Shown piece after piece: positions 24,414 through 31,536 of a stretch of DNA of 64,000 nucleotides. Below the pieces are notes generated by a model. It was not told the DNA's origin, made no database searches, and was given only the letters and a program-made list of their open reading frames with translations. Both the position numbers and the translations under genes were made by a program. Numbering within the stretch: the first letter of the stretch is position 1; every line of letters begins with the position of its first letter. Source of the stretch: Thermoplasmata archaeon (GTDB lineage: Archaea; Thermoplasmatota; Thermoplasmata; Lutacidiplasmatales; UBA184). The stretch lies in assembly GCA_021844945.1 (NCBI GenBank), contig JAKBSJ010000001.1, positions 124,001 to 188,000 on the forward strand, in the 5' to 3' direction.

Positions 24414-25561
24414 GCGCGAATCTTCCCGAGCTGCCCGAAGATCCTCTCGCCGAGGAGCTTGACTCGTTCGTGCGAGCCCGTCGCCTAGCCGAGCGCTATC
24501 GCGAACTCGACCGATCCCCGGAGTTTCCCGCGCCCGAGTTCCGGGCGATGGGTCAGCATGGTTGGCTCGGCTTGGATCGCTCCCGGGAGGACGGCGGGCG
24601 GGGCTTACCCTTGGCCCGCGCGGGCCGCCTCCTGTACCGACTGGCCTACCGCGCAGGAACGACGTTCGCAAAGCTCAGCCTCCAACCCGGCTTTGCGAGC
24701 GTGCTGGGAGAGCATGGCTCGAAGGAGCTGGTGGAGACGTACTATCGGCGCTTGGTCCGCGGAGAGGTCCTCGTCGGGAATCATCTCACCGAGCCGGAGG
24801 CGGGATCCGATCTCCGAGCCCTCGCAACGACCGCCGAGCCGACGGCGACCGGGTATCTCCTCACCGGGACGAAGAGCGAGGCCGCGTTCGCTCTCGATGC
24901 AGCGTGGGCGATCGTGTATGCCCGGGTCCCCTCCGGGGGAGCGAAGGGAGAGCTGACCGCGTTCTTGGTCTCCCAAGAGCTCCGGGGAGTTCAGAGAGAA
25001 CTCGTACCCGATCTCGGAGAGCACTGGATGCGTCGGGGACGAGTGCGATACGACCGGGTCGCCGTGGACTCTTCCTTCCGCATCGGGGAGGAGGGGGCCG
25101 CCCTCGGCTACGTCCTGCCGGAACTCGACCGGGAACGCGCGCTGCTCGCGACGATCTACCTCGGGGTGGCCCGGGCCTCGTGGGAGGAGGTCGTCGCGCG
25201 GGTGGATCAACGCCGGGTCTTCGGTCGACCGTTGGCCGAACACGAGGCGGTCGGGTTCGCGCTGGTGGAGGACTGGGCCGAGCTCGAGGCGACGCGTCTC
25301 TACGCCGAGCGCACCCTCGAGCGGATGGATCGGCGGGAGCGAGTCGATCAGGACGCGGCGCTCGCCAAGACGATGGCCACCCGCGTCGCCTTGAGGACCA
25401 TCGATCACGCGATCCAGTTCAGCGGAGGAGCCGGCTATTCCCAGGAGCTCATCCACGAGCAACGATGGCGGGACGTGCGCAGCGGACCGATCGCGCATGG
25501 CTCGACCGAGCTCTTGCTAAGGACCGCGGCCCGGCGAATCTGGCGATCGCCGTCGGCATAG
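24410..25561 (+). CDS. Acyl-CoA dehydrogenase-like flavoprotein
   Basis: A 383-residue protein of the acyl-CoA dehydrogenase fold. Recognisable are GNHLTEPEAGSDLRAL (FAD/substrate loop, about residue 124), VYARVP, RALLATIYLGVARA and AIQFSGGAGYSQE. In standard enzymes the last helix region reads IYEGT and its Glu abstracts the alpha proton; here the aligned segment is IAHGSTELL, so that Glu is missing. The base may sit elsewhere, as in isovaleryl-CoA dehydrogenase, or the reaction differs. It starts with GTG 24410 inside the CoA-transferase stop, implying sequential steps on one acyl-CoA. Confidence 0.83.
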   Translation: MSANLPELPEDPLAEELDSFVRARRLAERYRELDRSPEFPAPEFRAMGQHGWLGLDRSREDGGRGLPLARAGRLLYRLAYRAGTTFAKLSLQPGFASVLGEHGSKELVETYYRRLVRGEVLVGNHLTEPEAGSDLRALATTAEPTATGYLLTGTKSEAAFALDAAWAIVYARVPSGGAKGELTAFLVSQELRGVQRELVPDLGEHWMRRGRVRYDRVAVDSSFRIGEEGAALGYVLPELDRERALLATIYLGVARASWEEVVARVDQRRVFGRPLAEHEAVGFALVEDWAELEATRLYAERTLERMDRRERVDQDAALAKTMATRVALRTIDHAIQFSGGAGYSQELIHEQRWRDVRSGPIAHGSTELLLRTAARRIWRSPSA

Positions 25562-25878
25562 CCGCCCGCGACGGCAAAAAGCGCCCCTACCCGGCCCCGA
25601 GACCCGGCCGCGGCGCATCGGCATCGAGCCGCGGCGGTCCCGAGATGGCGCCCGGTAGGAGGATGACCGTGGTTCGAGCATTCTTCCGTCCACCCCCGCA
25701 TGCGCTCCAGCCGCGACCCGGATCCTGGGAGCGATCATCAAGGGAAGGTAGACGCTACCGATGGATCGCTCACCGGCAGAGCGGCGTGTTCGCGTCACGA
25801 ACCGACTCGGTCGGACGCCGTTGGGCAGAGCGCCGGTGGGCACCGCCAAATAGGCAGCCGTGTTCGGCGCGCCGGAGA
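25562..25878. other. Gene-free interval before the VOC gene
   Basis: About 320 bp, GC-rich. Open frames here are featureless and basic, typical of GC-rich non-coding DNA. The only element noted is CCAAATAGG at about 25845-25853, a possible TATA box for the VOC gene. Confidence 0.5.
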
Positions 25879-25890
25879 GTGGTGGGCCGG

Positions 25891-26313
25891 ATGAAATCTC
25901 CTCCCCGCGAGTTCGGCCTCGTCGGGTTCGACCACGTCGATCTACGCGTCCGGGACCTTGCGAAGGCGCGTCGGTTCTTCGTGGAGCAACTTGGCATGGA
26001 AGTCCTCGGCGACGCGGAAGACCATGCGTACCTCCTCTTCGGCGACCAGGTACTCGGGCTGCATTTGGCCAAGGACGGGGAGCCGGTCGGGGGCGTTGAC
26101 CACATCGCGCTACGCGTGAGCGAGTGGACCGGTCTCAAGAGTCGGGTCCAACGGGCTCGCGTCGTGATCACCGGGGAGAAGGAACGCCAGGACTCCCGGT
26201 CGCTCTACCTTCGGGGACCGGTGGGAATCAAGATCGAGCTCGTCTGGCGGCCCGACCCATCGGCCCACGCGCTGGACCAGGCGCCCTGCTTGCCCGGGCG
26301 AACGGCCGATTAG
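25891..26313 (+). CDS. VOC/glyoxalase-like protein
   Basis: A 140-residue single vicinal-oxygen-chelate module pair. It starts LVGFDHVDLRVRDLAKARRF with FVEQLGMEVLG, then VDHIALRVSE begins the second beta-alpha unit and GIKIELVW ends it. His/Glu positions in DHVDL, DHIAL and IELVW are candidate metal ligands. ATG 25891 is used here; GTG 25879 or 25882 is possible and would suit a leaderless mRNA from the TATA-like element near 25849. Resembles glyoxalase or fosfomycin-resistance relatives; substrate unknown. Stop overlaps the cupin gene tail-to-tail. Confidence 0.78.
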   Translation: MKSPPREFGLVGFDHVDLRVRDLAKARRFFVEQLGMEVLGDAEDHAYLLFGDQVLGLHLAKDGEPVGGVDHIALRVSEWTGLKSRVQRARVVITGEKERQDSRSLYLRGPVGIKIELVWRPDPSAHALDQAPCLPGRTAD

Positions 26314-26636
26314 GCAATCTTCACTCGCTGCCCGACGATATGGTGCACGCTCGATGTCCCCGGTGTGAAACGGATGCTGTGGGGCGCTTGGGCGGGGATA
26401 AGATGGGTCTCGCCCGGTCCGTGCCGCTCGGCCCGGCCGTTCACGGTAATCTCGATCTCGCCTTCGACGACGATCCCCCACTCGACATCGTGGGTGTGGG
26501 TCGGGATGAGGATCTCCGGGCGGTGCGCCGGAAGCTCCATGAACAGCACTTGCGACTTTCCGTCGTCGTGAACGTAGACGTCCACTCCGAGAAGGCTCGC
26601 CTTCGGCAGCGCGTGTATGGACTCGGGGAAGGGCAT
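26310..26636 (-). CDS. Small cupin protein
   Basis: A 108-residue single-domain cupin. Motif 1 appears as PTHTHDVEWGIVVEGEIEITVNG (His, His, Glu ligands), and motif 2 as GPGETHLIPAQAPHSIRF. Such proteins bind a divalent metal and may be isomerases, dioxygenases or binding proteins; no substrate can be assigned. ATG 26636 is 14 bp after the ilvE stop, so it is in the ilvE transcript. Confidence 0.78.
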   Translation of the reverse strand: MPFPESIHALPKASLLGVDVYVHDDGKSQVLFMELPAHRPEILIPTHTHDVEWGIVVEGEIEITVNGRAERHGPGETHLIPAQAPHSIRFTPGTSSVHHIVGQRVKIA

Positions 26637-26650
26637 GGGAGGGCGCGGGC

Positions 26651-27604
26651 CTACTTGCCGCGAGCGACGGGCGCGCTCAGCATGGGGACCCGGGTGAGCC
26701 AACTCGCGTAGCGTGGCTCTTCACCGTGGACGGCCCGGTAGTACACCTTCGAGATCTCCCGCGTGATGGGCCCGATCTTCCCGCCGCCGATCGGGTAATG
26801 GCTCACCTCCCGAATGGGCGCGATCTCGGCGAACGTTCCCGAGAAGAACGCCTCGTCGGCGCTCAGCAGCTCATTCACGGAGATCGTCTTCTCCACCACC
26901 GACCGACCGTGGTCTCGAGCGATCTGAATGACCGCATCGCGCGTCACACCCAAGAGGATGTCGGAATCGAGGCCCGGGGTGTACAGGACACCATCTCGAA
27001 CGACGAAGACATTCTCGCCGGTTCCTTCGGCGACGTTGCCGCGCACGTCCAAGAGGATCGCCTCGTCGTAGCCGTCCTGCTGAGCGTCGATCCCGGCGAG
27101 GTAGCCATTGAGGTAGTTCCCCGTCGCTTTCGCGAACGATGGGACCGCGAGCGAATGCGGCTTGTGGAACGGGGAGATCTTGGCGCGCACCCCCTCGTCG
27201 GACGCCTCTCCCAGGTACTTCGAGGCCGGGATGACCCCGATGGACAGCGAAACCTTTCCGGTGAGATTCTTCACTCCGAGCCCGGGCTCGCCTCGGTAGA
27301 GGATCGGACGGATGTACGACGGGAGGATCCCGTTGGCCGCCTGAGTGTCGATGATCGCCTGCTCGATCTCCTGGCGGCTATAGTTCACCGGCATGTGGTA
27401 GAACCGAGCCGACTCGATCAAGCGCTCCACGTGCGGACGCAGGCGGAAGATCGCCGCCGAACCGTCCACCGTCGGATAGGCGCGAATCCCCTCGAAGACT
27501 CCGACCCCGTAGTGCAAGGTGTGCGCGAGGACGTGCACTTTCGCCTGGGCGAAATCGACGAGCTTTCCGTCCATCCAGACCTTCTGGCCCTTGGGTCCGA
27601 TCAT
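26651..27604 (-). CDS. ilvE: Branched-chain amino acid aminotransferase
   Basis: A 317-residue class IV PLP enzyme that interconverts Leu, Ile and Val with their keto acids. VWMDGKLVDFAQAKVHVLAH and LHYGVGVFEGIRAY are the N-terminal signature, IRPILYRGEPGLGV is in the middle, the PLP Lys lies in SFAKATGNYLNG, and DEAILLDVRGNVAEGTGENVFVV completes the active site. ATG 27604. A minus-strand AT-rich CATATATTC near 27665-27673 may be its TATA box with a short leader. Cupin follows in the same unit. Confidence 0.92.
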   Translation of the reverse strand: MIGPKGQKVWMDGKLVDFAQAKVHVLAHTLHYGVGVFEGIRAYPTVDGSAAIFRLRPHVERLIESARFYHMPVNYSRQEIEQAIIDTQAANGILPSYIRPILYRGEPGLGVKNLTGKVSLSIGVIPASKYLGEASDEGVRAKISPFHKPHSLAVPSFAKATGNYLNGYLAGIDAQQDGYDEAILLDVRGNVAEGTGENVFVVRDGVLYTPGLDSDILLGVTRDAVIQIARDHGRSVVEKTISVNELLSADEAFFSGTFAEIAPIREVSHYPIGGGKIGPITREISKVYYRAVHGEEPRYASWLTRVPMLSAPVARGK

Positions 27605-27778
27605 CTCCTATGGTCCTCGTCCCTCCCTACACTGGGGAATGAACGGAGGAGGATGTGCGCTATGGAATATATGCGTCACTCCTAGCCCGGCGTGGAATTC
27701 CCACGGCACTCCTTACGGGCCGACTCGTCACGGAATCCACGATCGATCCCCCAGATCGGGGACTCGGGAAGTGGTTGA

Positions 27779-29086
27779 ATGTCCAGTTCGCATCCACCCT
27801 CGGAACCCCTCCCGGAAGCGTCGGGAACGCCTCGGGCAGACCGTCGAATCCCGCGCGACGTCTGGGCGATCTCGTTCGCGAGCCTCTTCGCCGATTGGGG
27901 CTACGAGATGGTCCTTCCCATCTTGCCCTTCTTCCTGATCTACACCCTTTCCGCCAATCCGTTCATCGTGGGGTTGGTCGACGGACTCGCTCAGTTCGGT
28001 CAAAGTGCCATGAGCGAGGTTTCGGGGGCTCTGTGGGCCCAAAGCCCGCAACGGCGCCGCACCGCCGCCGTCGGCTACGCGATCACCGGCATCGGACATG
28101 CTCTGATGGCGATCGCAACCGTGTGGCCCGAGGTCTTGATCCTGCGGGTCTCCGCGTGGCTGGGCCGAGGCACGCGCCAACCGATCAAACATGCGATCGT
28201 GTCCAACGCCTCATTGGCGGAGCATAGGGGGAAGTCGTTCGGGATTGAGCAAGCTCTCGACTCCCTGGGCGCGGTCGTCGGCACGGTGGTCGCCATCGCG
28301 GTCCTTCTCTGGTCCGGGCTCGCGTTCTCGGATTCGTTCCGACTAATCTTCGCCATCTCGATCATCCCCAGCGCAGCCGCCGTGGCCGCGGTCCTCCTGT
28401 TCGTTCGCGACCGAGCCCGTCGGCCGAGCCCGAGCGCCAGCCTACCGGGAGCTCGGGGCCCTCCGATGCCGCGCCGGGTCCAGTGGTTCTTCGCCGCCGA
28501 GCTGGTGTTCGGGCTAGGTTACTTCAGCATCCTGCTGGCACTCCTTCGGGTGGGGGAGTCCCTTCTCCCCTCTTCCGGAGGATCGATCGAACTCGCGGTC
28601 GCGGCATCCCTCGTCATCTACCTGCTCTACAACATCGTCTATACTCTGGTTCCGTTTCCCGCGGGCCACTGGGCCGACCGGATTCCGGGCGCCGGCCTCG
28701 TTGCTCTCTCCTTTGCCCTCTTCGTGGTCGTAGATCTTCTTCTGATCGTCGGTGGGGAGGTGGGAAGCGGGATGCTCGCATTCGTGATCGGGGTCCTCGC
28801 CTTCACGGTGGCCGGCATTCAGATCGGAGTACAAGGGGTGGCAGAGCTTGCTTGGCTATCGCGACAGGTGCACGAAGGGCTGGCCGGGCGCGTGTTCGGT
28901 CGCCTGGGCCTGATCCAGGGGATGGCCATCCTCTGCGGTTCGCTGATCGCCGGCGCACTATGGACCTATGTCAGCCCCGCGCTCGCGTTCGAGGTATCGG
29001 CGGTGTTCTGCTCCGCCGGCGCGATTCTAGTGGCGCTCGCTCCGCGCATGGGCTCGTCCGAACCGAACCGCGCGGTCGCTGCGTGA
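27779..29086 (+). CDS. Major facilitator superfamily transporter
   Basis: A 435-residue carrier with about 12 hydrophobic helices. After a short polar N terminus (30 residues) the first helix holds FASLFADWGYEMVLPILPFFL, and the loop between helices 2 and 3 resembles motif A in reduced form. RVSAWLGRGTRQPIKHAIVSNAS recalls the MFS group often annotated as drug or metabolite exporters. GTPRADRRIPRD precedes the first helix. ATG 27779; stand-alone gene. Substrate unknown. Confidence 0.82.
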   Translation: MSSSHPPSEPLPEASGTPRADRRIPRDVWAISFASLFADWGYEMVLPILPFFLIYTLSANPFIVGLVDGLAQFGQSAMSEVSGALWAQSPQRRRTAAVGYAITGIGHALMAIATVWPEVLILRVSAWLGRGTRQPIKHAIVSNASLAEHRGKSFGIEQALDSLGAVVGTVVAIAVLLWSGLAFSDSFRLIFAISIIPSAAAVAAVLLFVRDRARRPSPSASLPGARGPPMPRRVQWFFAAELVFGLGYFSILLALLRVGESLLPSSGGSIELAVAASLVIYLLYNIVYTLVPFPAGHWADRIPGAGLVALSFALFVVVDLLLIVGGEVGSGMLAFVIGVLAFTVAGIQIGVQGVAELAWLSRQVHEGLAGRVFGRLGLIQGMAILCGSLIAGALWTYVSPALAFEVSAVFCSAGAILVALAPRMGSSEPNRAVAA

Positions 29087-29840
29087 GTCGCTAGTCCACA
29101 TATTCATATGTATATGTATCTCGGCGGAGCCGATCCGATGGGATCTTTGGCTCCACGCCCCCTCCGAGAAGGACGGTCGCGGCCCGAGTGTGCGTCGGGA
29201 ACGGGCCGAGGGCTCGGATCGGCGGGTGGCAGGGGCGTCAGGCGCTCACGACGGGGCTGAGGCGATACGCCATTTCGCCAACGCGATAGTAACGCATCTT
29301 ACGTATCTACGTCTCCTAAGTTAGTTGATACGCTGGGTTAGAGCGGTGAGTTTGTCGAGAGCGATCGCAGCAGCAGACCCCGGATCAACGAATTTGGGAA
29401 ATTTCCCGCGGCACTTTCAAACGACGCTGGGTGGAGGCCCTGTTCCTGGACGCGCCGGGTGGGGGTCGTTAGGAACCAGGGTCCTTGCGATCTCTGTCGC
29501 GTCGTATAACGGCAGGCCGGGCAGCCCTTCGGGGGTTGTATAACTGGAGTTATACGCCTCTCCGTCAGAGGGGTGGGCGCGAGCCTGCTAGTTGGACCCC
29601 CGGCCATTGTGCTAATTACGTGTTGCAGATGTTGTATATACGTTACAATGCGTTCGGCATAACGGTTAATTGGAAAAACACCATTTCCGCCCAAGAGGGG
29701 GCCCAGTGCTCAAGTTGGGCCGAAAAGCCTCCCTACGGCCCTGAAAATCGATCCCCGTCAGACCACTTACTCGTTTGTTTTCATTGATTGATGTTACAGA
29801 TAAGGTAGAACCGTGTATTACGTTCCTTAGTAAATAGATT
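29087..29840. other. Long gene-free region with lower GC and several inverted repeats
   Basis: About 750 bp between an MFS gene and vapC. It is clearly less GC-rich than its surroundings, and no frame gives a convincing protein. Contents: an AT patch TTCATATGTATATGTAT (29104-29120), a 12-base palindrome GGGAAATTTCCC (29396-29407), a compact set of nested hairpins (29461-29601), a hairpin GTTACAATGC/GCATAAC (about 29643-29662), a nested hairpin GAGG/CCTC enclosing GGCCCA/TGGGCC (29695-29731), and an AT-rich tail before vapC. Together with the toxin-antitoxin pair this looks like an accessory insertion, but no integrase, transposase or terminal repeat was seen. Confidence 0.6.
29461..29601 (+). 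ncRNA. Candidate structured RNA of unknown class
   Basis: Seven complementary pairs nest without conflict. Outer stem GGGGGTC (29461-29467) with GACCCCC (29595-29601). Inside it, hairpins AGGA/TCCT (29471-29485) and GCGA/TCGC (29487-29500), then stem GCAGGC (29512-29517) with GCCTGC (29583-29588). This encloses a C(TTCG)G tetraloop hairpin (29525-29534), GTATAAC/GTTATAC (29538-29555, a perfect 18-base palindrome) and CCTCT/AGAGG (29557-29571). The TTCG loop closed by C-G favours the plus strand. No match to SRP RNA, tRNA or RNase P was recognised. A promoter is not evident. Confidence 0.5.
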
Positions 29841-30236
29841 TCATGACTTTCGTACTTTGAGCTTTCCCCACGATCTCGCGGAAGGGGCCCCAGGTCCGGT
29901 AAGGACCTCGTCGCAACCCGCGGTCTCGAGGGCTGCGAGGACGACGATGGATGCCAGAAGTCCCCCCTCGTTCGTGGAAGGGCCCGAGTGCGTGGCTAAG
30001 GCCGTGGTGGCCCGATGGTCCACCGGAAGGACGCTGATTCTCCGGCGGAGCCGTTCGAGGGCCTGGAGACGGTGGGTCCGGACCTTGGAAGGCTGGCGCA
30101 GAGCGATCGCGGTCAGCTCGGCCAGACATAGCTCCGAGGTCGCGATCTCTTCCCCCGACCAGCTTCGCAAGACCTTACGAACGGTAGGATCCCCGTGCAA
30201 GAGCCCGAGGAGGGCGGAGGTATCTAGACCCTTCAC
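29841..30236 (-). CDS. vapC: VapC-type PIN-domain toxin
   Basis: A 131-residue PIN-domain protein. VKGLDTSALLGLLHGD gives the first catalytic Asp (residue 5), SELCLAELTAIAL the conserved Glu, and LLASIVVLAALETAGCDEVLT the later acidic positions. PIN toxins cut tRNA or rRNA using Mg2+. The usual late motif xDxxF is weak here, ending in LTGPGAPSARSWG, so activity may be reduced. Start is GTG 30236, overlapping the vapB stop as GTGA, the usual order antitoxin then toxin. Confidence 0.78.
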   Translation of the reverse strand: MKGLDTSALLGLLHGDPTVRKVLRSWSGEEIATSELCLAELTAIALRQPSKVRTHRLQALERLRRRISVLPVDHRATTALATHSGPSTNEGGLLASIVVLAALETAGCDEVLTGPGAPSARSWGKLKVRKS

Positions 30237-30439
30237 GGTCGGCGGCCCACTCGAAGGGAGGTCAGTGCTCGTCGGTCCGCGGAAAGTCCCTTTTCGCCCC
30301 ACGCGCCGGTCATGTCCGAGAGGGTTCCTCGCTCGTGGAGGAGTCGATCGAGCAGTCGGGTGAAGCTCTCATCGGGGCGCTTCTCTTTCTTCAGGGCGTC
30401 GTAGATCGCGCGTTGTACGGCGATGTTCTGGGAAGGCAT
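30233..30439 (-). CDS. vapB: VapB-type antitoxin
   Basis: A 68-residue protein starting MPSQNIAVQRAIYDALKKEK followed by RPDESFTRLLDRLLHERGTLSD. The N-terminal strand, basic helix and DESFTRLL helix resemble the archaeal VapB/DUF217 antitoxins that pair with PIN toxins; the C-terminal part would wrap the toxin. The ATG at 30439 lies about 26 bp after a TATA box that adjoins a 16-base palindrome, indicating autoregulation. Confidence 0.78.
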   Translation of the reverse strand: MPSQNIAVQRAIYDALKKEKRPDESFTRLLDRLLHERGTLSDMTGAWGEKGLSADRRALTSLRVGRRP

Positions 30440-30447
30440 GCATATAC

Positions 30448-30470
30448 ATCCACATATGTGGATATATTCG
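30448..30470 (-). promoter_or_regulatory. vapBC promoter with palindromic operator
   Basis: Positions 30448-30463 are a perfect palindrome, ATCCACATATGTGGAT. On the minus strand the TATA element AATATAT (30462-30468) overlaps its upstream edge, and the vapB ATG is 9 bp past its other edge. A dimeric VapB or VapBC complex bound here would cover the transcription start. Confidence 0.72.
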
Positions 30471-30499
30471 TTCCGTTCGACTCGTAGGATCGGGGGACT

Positions 30500-30588
30500 C
30501 CCGACGCCCAGCGCCTCCGTTCCTCCCGTACCTCAGGGAGCTTCGCCTCCGCGAAGCTCAGGATTCTCTCGCGCGGAGCGTAGTCGGG
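30500..30588. other. Nested inverted repeats between vapB and the ABC operon
   Basis: Three stems nest: CCCGAC (30500-30505) with GTCGGG (30583-30588), CTCCG (30515-30519) with CGGAG (30574-30578), and a perfect 9-bp hairpin GAGCTTCGC-CTCC-GCGAAGCTC (30538-30559). Could be a non-coding RNA, a transcription barrier between the two units or a protein site. Strand unknown. The remaining intergenic DNA to 30700 shows nothing else. Confidence 0.4.
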
Positions 30589-30702
30589 CGCGGTACGCGC
30601 TCGTCTTCCTCCTAAGCGGGTAGGGTCCGGGCCCTCCTCTCGCGGAGATCGCGCGGCTTTAGGCTACCGAAGAGCTGCGGAACGTGCTTCACGGGCTCAG
30701 CC

Positions 30703-30709
30703 TTTTATG
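30703..30709 (+). promoter_or_regulatory. TATA box of the ABC-2 exporter operon
   Basis: TTTTATG centred 27 bp before the ATG at 30733; predicts a leaderless mRNA. Confidence 0.65.
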
Positions 30710-30732
30710 CTCTATAGAAATCGATACGCGTC

Positions 30733-31527
30733 ATGACCCACTCGCCGGTGTCGGATACGGAGCAGTTCGAGGTCGCGCTCACGACCCAGGTGCGTAGCTA
30801 CCTCAGTACCTACCGGTTCTGGGCGATGTTGGGCCTCGTCCTCGCGATCGGGGGCGGAATCTCGCTCTACCTCGCCGCGCGCGGTGCGGGCTTCGTCGCG
30901 CACCACTTTGCCACCGCTACCGACTACATTGGTGCGATCCTCGGCTTTGTCGCTTTCTTGGCGATCGTAGTCGGTGCGTTCTTTGGGGGCGACGCGATCT
31001 CGACGGATTTCGGCACGAAGACCGGCTACTACGTCCTCGCGCAGCCGGTGAAGCGATCCGTGCTCTTGTCGGGGCGCTACGTGGCGGCTTTCCTGGTCAG
31101 CTCCGGTATCGTCGCCGTCTACTACCTGATCGCGATGGTCGGCGGCGTAGGATTCTTCTCGTTCGGGGCCGTCCCGTGGGCGAGCCTCGGGCTTTCGTTT
31201 CTCCTCGCCCTCCTCCTGACCGCCGGCGTGCTATCGTTCGCGTTCTGCCTCAGCTCGCTCTCACGAAGTCCCGCAATCGGCCTCGTCATCACCATCATCG
31301 TCCTCTTGGTAGGACTATCGATCATCGATGGCGTCGTGACGGCCTTCGCGGGCACGAGCTCGCTCTGGTTCTCGATCCTCTATGCCGCGGACGCCATCTC
31401 CGGGATGGTCACGCAGGGCATCTCCGGAACCACGCCGCCGGTCTGGCAGGCCGCTGCAATCTCCGCGGTGTACACGGTCGGATTCGCCGCCGTCGCGTAC
31501 GTCCTTTACCAGAGGGAGGAGACGTAG
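30733..31527 (+). CDS. ABC-2 type permease
   Basis: A 264-residue membrane protein with six hydrophobic helices (starts about residues 32, 68, 116, 150, 185 and 240). After the second helix comes GAFFGGDAISTDFGTKTGYYVLAQPVKRS, the cytosolic coupling segment typical of ABC-2/NosY-like permeases, where a gate helix precedes a resolved return. Paired with the ATPase that follows after 9 bp. Likely exports a lipid, drug or polysaccharide, or acts in membrane stress; substrate unknown. Confidence 0.85.
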   Translation: MTHSPVSDTEQFEVALTTQVRSYLSTYRFWAMLGLVLAIGGGISLYLAARGAGFVAHHFATATDYIGAILGFVAFLAIVVGAFFGGDAISTDFGTKTGYYVLAQPVKRSVLLSGRYVAAFLVSSGIVAVYYLIAMVGGVGFFSFGAVPWASLGLSFLLALLLTAGVLSFAFCLSSLSRSPAIGLVITIIVLLVGLSIIDGVVTAFAGTSSLWFSILYAADAISGMVTQGISGTTPPVWQAAAISAVYTVGFAAVAYVLYQREET

Positions 31528-31536
31528 GGAGGTTCC

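Noticed and set aside
24562-25890. Long plus-strand open frame running from inside the acyl-CoA dehydrogenase to the VOC gene
   Set aside because: The first part is an out-of-frame reading of the dehydrogenase and the middle is Arg/Pro/Ser-rich; only the VOC part after 25891 has conserved sequence.
29338-29694. Possible transposase or other protein remnant in the low-GC gap
   Set aside because: Frames on both strands are short, lack motifs and cross several strong inverted repeats; no terminal repeats or target duplications were seen.
29461-29731. SRP RNA, RNase P RNA or group I intron as an explanation of the hairpin region
   Set aside because: None of their conserved sequence blocks was found here; RNase P RNA is clearly present at 61945 instead.
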